Assembly: GCA_001970955.1 (NCBI GenBank)
Contig: MPUH01000407.1
Location: 1-56,413, forward strand
Reading direction: 5' to 3'
Length of the DNA: 56,413 nt
From: Stentor coeruleus
Taxonomy: Eukaryota; Ciliophora; Heterotrichea; Heterotrichida; Stentoridae
The position numbers and the translations under genes are program-made. A model generated the notes under the pieces. It searched no databases, was not told the origin of the DNA, and saw only the letters and a program-made list of their open reading frames with translations. Below, piece by piece: positions 51,793 to 56,413 of this stretch (position 1 is its first letter; the number at the start of each line of letters is the position of its first letter).

Positions 51793-53331
51793 ATGGGTAA
51801 TGTTTGTATTGAAAAATACTCAAGTAGGAAACTCGGAAGCACATTTGGTTTCTCTCACACTTCCTGGATACAAGAAGGTTTTTTCTCTCAAGAAACCCTT
51901 GATATAGACATGGAATACTACCTTGAACTCCAAGGACGGCTAAGTTTGCATTGGAAAAAAATCCCTAAAAGCCCAAAAAGCTTTTCTTATCTAATCCAAA
52001 AGTAACACCTAAACAGAGGCGTTCCAGATAAAATCATCAGAAAAATCCTACCTATAATGTTCCCTTCAACTGGAACATATTCTCAAGCTTATTCTAGCAC
52101 ATTTTCAGACAATGAATTACCTAAAGCAACTCCAACATTTTCCTCGCATTTGACAATCCAATCAGCAATATCAAAAATTTATATAAACTCTGAAGGGCAA
52201 AGAGCACTTCAAGCTATACTTTGGGTTTTAAATCATTCTTTAAGAAATGTGTCATATTCTCCTACATTAACTAATATTGCAGGTTTATTACTTGTATATA
52301 CATCAGAAAATAGATGTTTTGAGATTATTGAAACTATATGCAGTATAAGTAATGAAAAAAAGGAAATTTTAGATAAGTTTTTACCTTTAGATGGAGAACA
52401 GCTTAGACAAGTTGTTGGGATTATATGCAAGATGATGTTTATAGAAAATGATGGAATGATGATTTATATGCAAGCAAGAAATATTGATTTTGAAGAAGCA
52501 GTTGCTGATATTGTTAAGAATTTTTTTGTTGGGTATTTTAGACTACCTTTTTTGCTTAGAGCTCTAATGTGGGTGTTAGCTGATGGTATAAGAGCTCTTA
52601 TTAAAATTACTGTTGCTATTGTGGTTATAACATCTGAGTGTTTTTCTGATTTTAAAGGTGATGATTTCGTAACAGATTTTAAAAAAATGTGCTATAATTT
52701 TGATAATGATGAAAGGATATTTGGACATGCTAAAAAGCTTAAAATCTTGAAAAATGTGTCTGAGGATTTAAATTTGCCAAACCTTAAAAACCTCACTTTT
52801 TACCGATACATAAGGCCTAGATGTGAAATTGCCCCTAAACTGATATCAATGTGTGAACTTGAAATTATATGGGCTAACATCCCATCAATATTTCAACATC
52901 ATTCAGTTGAATTGTTTTTCTCAACATCATCAGATGGTTTTTCCTTAAGAGCTCTTTTACGTAAAGCTCAGTCCCTAAAAAGAAATTCAGCAACATTATT
53001 ACTTATAAAAAGTGAGTCTCATGAAATCACAGGGGTATTTTTTGATGTGGTTCTAGCTTCTAATGAAAAATTTGTTGGAACAAACAACTGCTTTGTTTTT
53101 ACATTAAGACCTGAGTTAACTTTACATTTTAGCACTGGGGCTAATGATATGTTTGCTTTTGTTTCAGAATCTATACTTCTTTTTGGAGGTGGGTATTTTG
53201 GTAGTGCATTAACTATAGATAAAGAACTTCTTCATTGTACATCGAGTAAATGTCTTACTTTTAATAATCCGGTATTAATAAGCGAGTCATTTGATTTGAT
53301 TGAATTAGAAGTGCTAACTATTGTGTCTTAG
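51793..53331 (+). CDS. TBC1D24-like TBC/TLDc protein
   Basis: Two exons (51793-52001, 52017-53331) around a 15-nt intron encode 507 aa. Residues about 45-300 form a divergent TBC domain (IQKGVPDKIIRKILPIMFP, then VSYSPTLTNIAGLLLVYTSENRCFE). The YxQ finger Gln is replaced by Pro and no clear IxxDxxR arginine finger is seen, as in TBC1D24, so classical Rab-GAP catalysis is unlikely. A TLDc domain fills about 345-505 (ELFFSTSSDGFSLRALL through LFGGGYFGSALTID). TBC1D24/Skywalker acts in vesicle traffic, and TLDc proteins also bind V-ATPase. The N-terminus MGNVC offers possible Gly2 myristoylation or Cys5 palmitoylation. Confidence 0.87.
52002..52016 (+). other. 15-nt intron of the TBC/TLDc gene
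   Basis: GTAACACCTAAACAG, phase 2. Splicing joins SYLIQ to KGVPDKIIRKILP within the TBC domain. Retention stops at the donor TAA. Confidence 0.93.
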
Positions 53332-53610
53332 TTAATTGATAATATGTAGGTTTTTTTGTTTGAAGATATGGTTTTTGCTAGTTTAAATAAAAGTTTTTTT
53401 TTTTAAGGTAAAGTGTATGTTTTGATAGGATTGTTTTGGATTTAGGTAATTGGGTAGACTTTTTTAAGGGAGGATGTGAGATTGGGTTTTGTGGGGATGA
53501 TTAATTTGTGATTAGGTTTATGGAAAATAGATGTTTATTCAAAATGGATGATATTATTACTTTACTCAAAATAATTAGGTGTTATTATATTTAGAATAAT
53601 CATGATAAGA

Positions 53611-55164
53611 CTATTGATTTTCTATTTTGTTTATGCTTTGAGAAGAATTGGAAACACATTTTATACAAACATAAAGTCTGCATTTATAACATTCAAATAA
53701 TCCTGTATCTATTTCAGTACCTACACTGCAATAATTACATATAATTTTCTGTTTAATCTTACTTTTTAGCATAGCCCATTTTAATAAATGATACTCTCTA
53801 TCATAGTCATTTGTAATACATGAACTGCTAAAAATTTCTCTTTTCTCTATAAAAAAGTTTTCTAAAAACCTACTACATTTTGAACACATATAATATTTGC
53901 ATATATGGCAATAAAAAACAAAACCTTTCCCACTAACTCTACAAAGATTGCATATAAAATCTAATTTATTTGTCCATCTTAAAATATGAGAATATGAACA
54001 AGAAATAGCAGGATGTCCAGGACTTTCATCAGGAGTATATATAGCACATTTTTGACAAACTAGATAATTAAATTCAGGATCAACATAATAATTTGTTATT
54101 ATTCCCTCTTTACATAGAGAACAAATGACATTTTTACCATAAACTAGCTCAACTTGATTGAAAAAATTCCCTGATAAAGAAATCAGAGGAATCGACCAAG
54201 AGGAATAACTTATTTCTGGAATACAGGCTTTGCATATGTCAAAAGTGCACACCTCACAATGCCAATGCGCAGAAACTTTTAGTGCATCACATACATCGCA
54301 TTTCCAATTTTTTTGGTTTAAGTTGAAGTAATAATTATAATAGCTAATAACATCACATTTCCATAGCAGTTCATGATGTTTCAAACATTTCAGAGAACGA
54401 CTTTTTTTACCTTTAATTCTCCCACATTCTTTACATACAAAATAAAGACACTCAATACAATTCCAGCATGCTTTCGAAAGTTTCTCCTTACAAAAATAGC
54501 ATTTCACAAATAATTTACCTCTTGTCTTAAAAAAGTTCCTGAAAAGTCCATTAATATCCCATTTAAGGTCGTGAGAGTTTTTACATTTAAGATTTTTATT
54601 TTCTGCGTCTAATGCTGAACTCAAAGTAATCGTAGGTTTATTATCATCTAATAAATTGAAATTTAGTTCTATTGAAAACCAATTATTAATAAGTTCTTGG
54701 ATATTAAGAATACTATATTCTTTTTTTATTACAGCCAAATTATCTACAAGAGTAAATATATCACTAGGTTTAGAATCATAAATCCTTTTTAATTCCCCTT
54801 CCTTAAGAGCTTGAGGGTTGTTTAAAAGTAAATATGAAGTATTTGCTAGTTCTTTTTTCATATTCATGATTTCGGTAGAAAATCTGTTATAAATTTCAGT
54901 GATGCTTTTTGTTGCATATAATAAGTCTTTAAAACACTCTTTTCCAAAGCTTTCAAGTAAGGAAATTTTTATATTTAAAGCTCTAGAAGCTTCATAATGA
55001 GGAATAAACTCAATAGGTAATGGCTTCAAGAACTCTTTGTTCGAAAGTGAATTAAAATGCACTTTACAGCAGGATAAACATAAAAAGTGCCATATATCGT
55101 TGCATATACAGCTATAGAGTGCTGGTATTCTCTCATGACCACCGACATTACAGTAATAAATCAT
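53611..55164 (-). CDS. Cys-rich protein with repeated DC1/C1-like zinc-binding units
   Basis: Encodes 517 aa. The N-terminal 50 residues have a B-box-like Cys/His cluster (CNVGGHERIPALYSCIC, then CLSCCKVHF). A helical section (about 60-190) follows. The C-terminal 300 residues contain at least five CxxC...CxxC units with aromatic residues before the second pair (for example CDVCDALKVSAHWHCEVCTFDICKAC in outline, and CYFCKEKLSKACWNC), separated by HxxLLW/HILRW motifs. This spacing resembles DC1/C1-like or ZZ-type zinc domains. Zinc binding is well supported; the partner or function is unknown. The genes on each side do not hint at a role. Confidence 0.72.
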   Translation of the reverse strand: MIYYCNVGGHERIPALYSCICNDIWHFLCLSCCKVHFNSLSNKEFLKPLPIEFIPHYEASRALNIKISLLESFGKECFKDLLYATKSITEIYNRFSTEIMNMKKELANTSYLLLNNPQALKEGELKRIYDSKPSDIFTLVDNLAVIKKEYSILNIQELINNWFSIELNFNLLDDNKPTITLSSALDAENKNLKCKNSHDLKWDINGLFRNFFKTRGKLFVKCYFCKEKLSKACWNCIECLYFVCKECGRIKGKKSRSLKCLKHHELLWKCDVISYYNYYFNLNQKNWKCDVCDALKVSAHWHCEVCTFDICKACIPEISYSSWSIPLISLSGNFFNQVELVYGKNVICSLCKEGIITNYYVDPEFNYLVCQKCAIYTPDESPGHPAISCSYSHILRWTNKLDFICNLCRVSGKGFVFYCHICKYYMCSKCSRFLENFFIEKREIFSSSCITNDYDREYHLLKWAMLKSKIKQKIICNYCSVGTEIDTGLFECYKCRLYVCIKCVSNSSQSINKIENQ

Positions 55165-56413
55165 TTTTATTATAGAGGCTTGTTGAAAACTAAATAAGCA
55201 GATATGATTCTATAAAATCTTTAATATTATAGAAGTAATAGTAATTCATATAAGCATTATGTAATAGATTAATTATAATTCATGAAAAATAATTTTTGTT
55301 ATATGTATAATCATCGCAATACTATATTTTGTTTCTCTAGGAAAGTTTAGTGTTAACTGAAAACTTTTATATAATATATTAATTCTTACTGTGATTATTA
55401 CAAAGTTTTATACTCTATATACAATCAATATTTGTAATAAATATGCCATTTATCAATTCTTTGTGATGCTTTTAATATTTTAAGTATTCTTATAAATTAA
55501 TTTAAATCAAAAACTAAATAGTAAACAAAAATTAAAACTAAAACTTATCTCAAAAGTCGAATTTGATATTAGTAAAATAAAATGATGAAGATGAGAGATC
55601 AAAAAGAATCAAAACCATTACTGTTAAAATTAGTATTATTGCCCAGCCCTTGTTAATTTTCTTATTTTACTGCTGAAATAATTACTTTAAGGAAAAAATC
55701 AATTGGAAAAGGAAGGACACTAATTCACTATACAGCATCAGGTACATTATTTAAGATCTCACACAAAGGATTGAGAAAAAAGTGAAAGGTTTAAAGAGAA
55801 TTTGAAAAAAAATGATGAGCATAAAATATATACAAAATTTTAAAGAAAGAATATAATAGTATATATATATAGGTATACTACTATACAAATATATTGGACC
55901 GACTAATATAAAAATGAAAAAAACTTTATTTATAAAGAAAATATAGATGAACAAAAGATAAAAAAGAATATATAAGTTATGATGTAAGGAATATTATGAA
56001 ACTTTAGAAACTCAAGCAGTAAAATTAACTATCCCAGATCCAAAAATTTAATAGAAACATGTATTTGTTTTTACTTTATTCCTTGGAGAAAATTTTCTGA
56101 CCTGATGAATCCTGAAGATGCTTAAAGTATAAAAATATTATAGGAGATCCAGTTTATCTATTAAGAAAAACAAATATTGAACTTTTTGTAAAAGAACGAC
56201 TATTCGATAACGAAGACTTATATAATAAAATAATAGATACTAATACATACTGATATATTGAAAACTATAGATTATTTGTACTTAAGTATAATTAGAAATT
56301 AATAAAAAAACAATTCTATAAATGAAATTATTAGTTATTCAAGGTTTATCGCCAACCAATTGTTGGCTAAGCTATAAATGAAATTATAAGAGGCCAAGAA
56401 AGCTCTAGAAAAA
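55165..56413. other. right-edge AT-rich region, no gene called
   Basis: About 1.25 kb with low GC, a TA dinucleotide tract near 55858-55875 and weak strand skew. Frames are interrupted by stop codons at about the rate expected for this composition. The last 400 nt contain the longest partial frames (for example around 56130-56250) but none is convincing. The sequence ends without a telomere. Confidence 0.5.

Noticed and set aside
55556-56413. Stop-interrupted plus-strand frames at the right edge suggesting a pseudogene
   Set aside because: Stops occur about once per 11-15 codons, roughly the chance rate for this base composition, and no known motif appears.

Overview
The window is the telomere-capped end of a macronuclear chromosome from a heterotrich ciliate, most likely a Stentor. 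It opens with tandem C-strand telomere repeats of the 8-mer CCCTAACA. All three standard stop codons end genes, and I found no in-frame TGA, TAA or TAG inside a conserved domain; this argues against Blepharisma, which reads TGA as Trp. Eight spliceosomal introns can be placed from interrupted reading frames. All are exactly 15 nt, begin GTA, end AG and have A at position 10. Intergenic DNA is AT-rich. No rRNA, tRNA, CRISPR array or transposon is visible, and the right edge shows no telomere.

Layout: telomere (1-53); unknown gene (349-1026, minus); MCM3 (2131-4410); an EF-hand-like/PH/CAMK kinase resembling apicomplexan CDPK7 (5440-7266); a long CCDC180-like coiled-coil protein (7688-12136); a coiled-coil protein and an NDR-family kinase on minus (12486-14915); an unknown coiled-coil gene (15916-16857, minus); 14-3-3 (18318-19064); a SHIPPO-repeat protein (19930-20811); histone H2B (20834-21193, minus); a diacylglycerol-lipase-like enzyme (21765-23246); seipin (23602-24393); a coiled-coil gene (24443-25846, minus); a small RVxF protein (26363-26821); an importin-7/8-like karyopherin (26854-30197, minus); three small genes (30868-32809); a WD40/ankyrin/TRP-like channel (33141-36749); a CEP70-like protein (36843-38105); a small gene (38868-39332); a large IPT/TIG-repeat membrane protein (39512-44953, minus); a small coiled-coil and an SH3 protein (46148-47643); a FabF-type ketoacyl-ACP synthase (47915-49168, minus); a small membrane protein (49648-50028); a RING plus chromo-barrel-like protein (50921-51520); a TBC1D24-like TBC/TLDc protein (51793-53331); and a zinc-binding Cys-rich protein (53611-55164, minus).

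Genes are monocistronic and closely packed, and several convergent pairs end within 22-50 nt of each other. The set mixes cell-cycle and chromatin genes (MCM3, H2B), signalling (NDR kinase, CDPK7-like kinase, 14-3-3), lipid metabolism (seipin, DAG lipase, KAS) and a clear cilium/basal-body group (CCDC180-like, SHIPPO, CEP70-like, probably some coiled-coil proteins).

Two window-wide observations matter for anyone using this annotation. First, ten single Ns each sit between near-identical direct copies of flanking sequence (15-154 nt). These look like scaffold joins across unmerged contig overlaps, and they artificially break the CCDC180-like, importin and IPT genes. Second, non-coding flanks carry extreme strand asymmetry: the sense strand is almost G-free upstream of genes and almost C-free downstream, strongly enough that skew alone predicts gene orientation.
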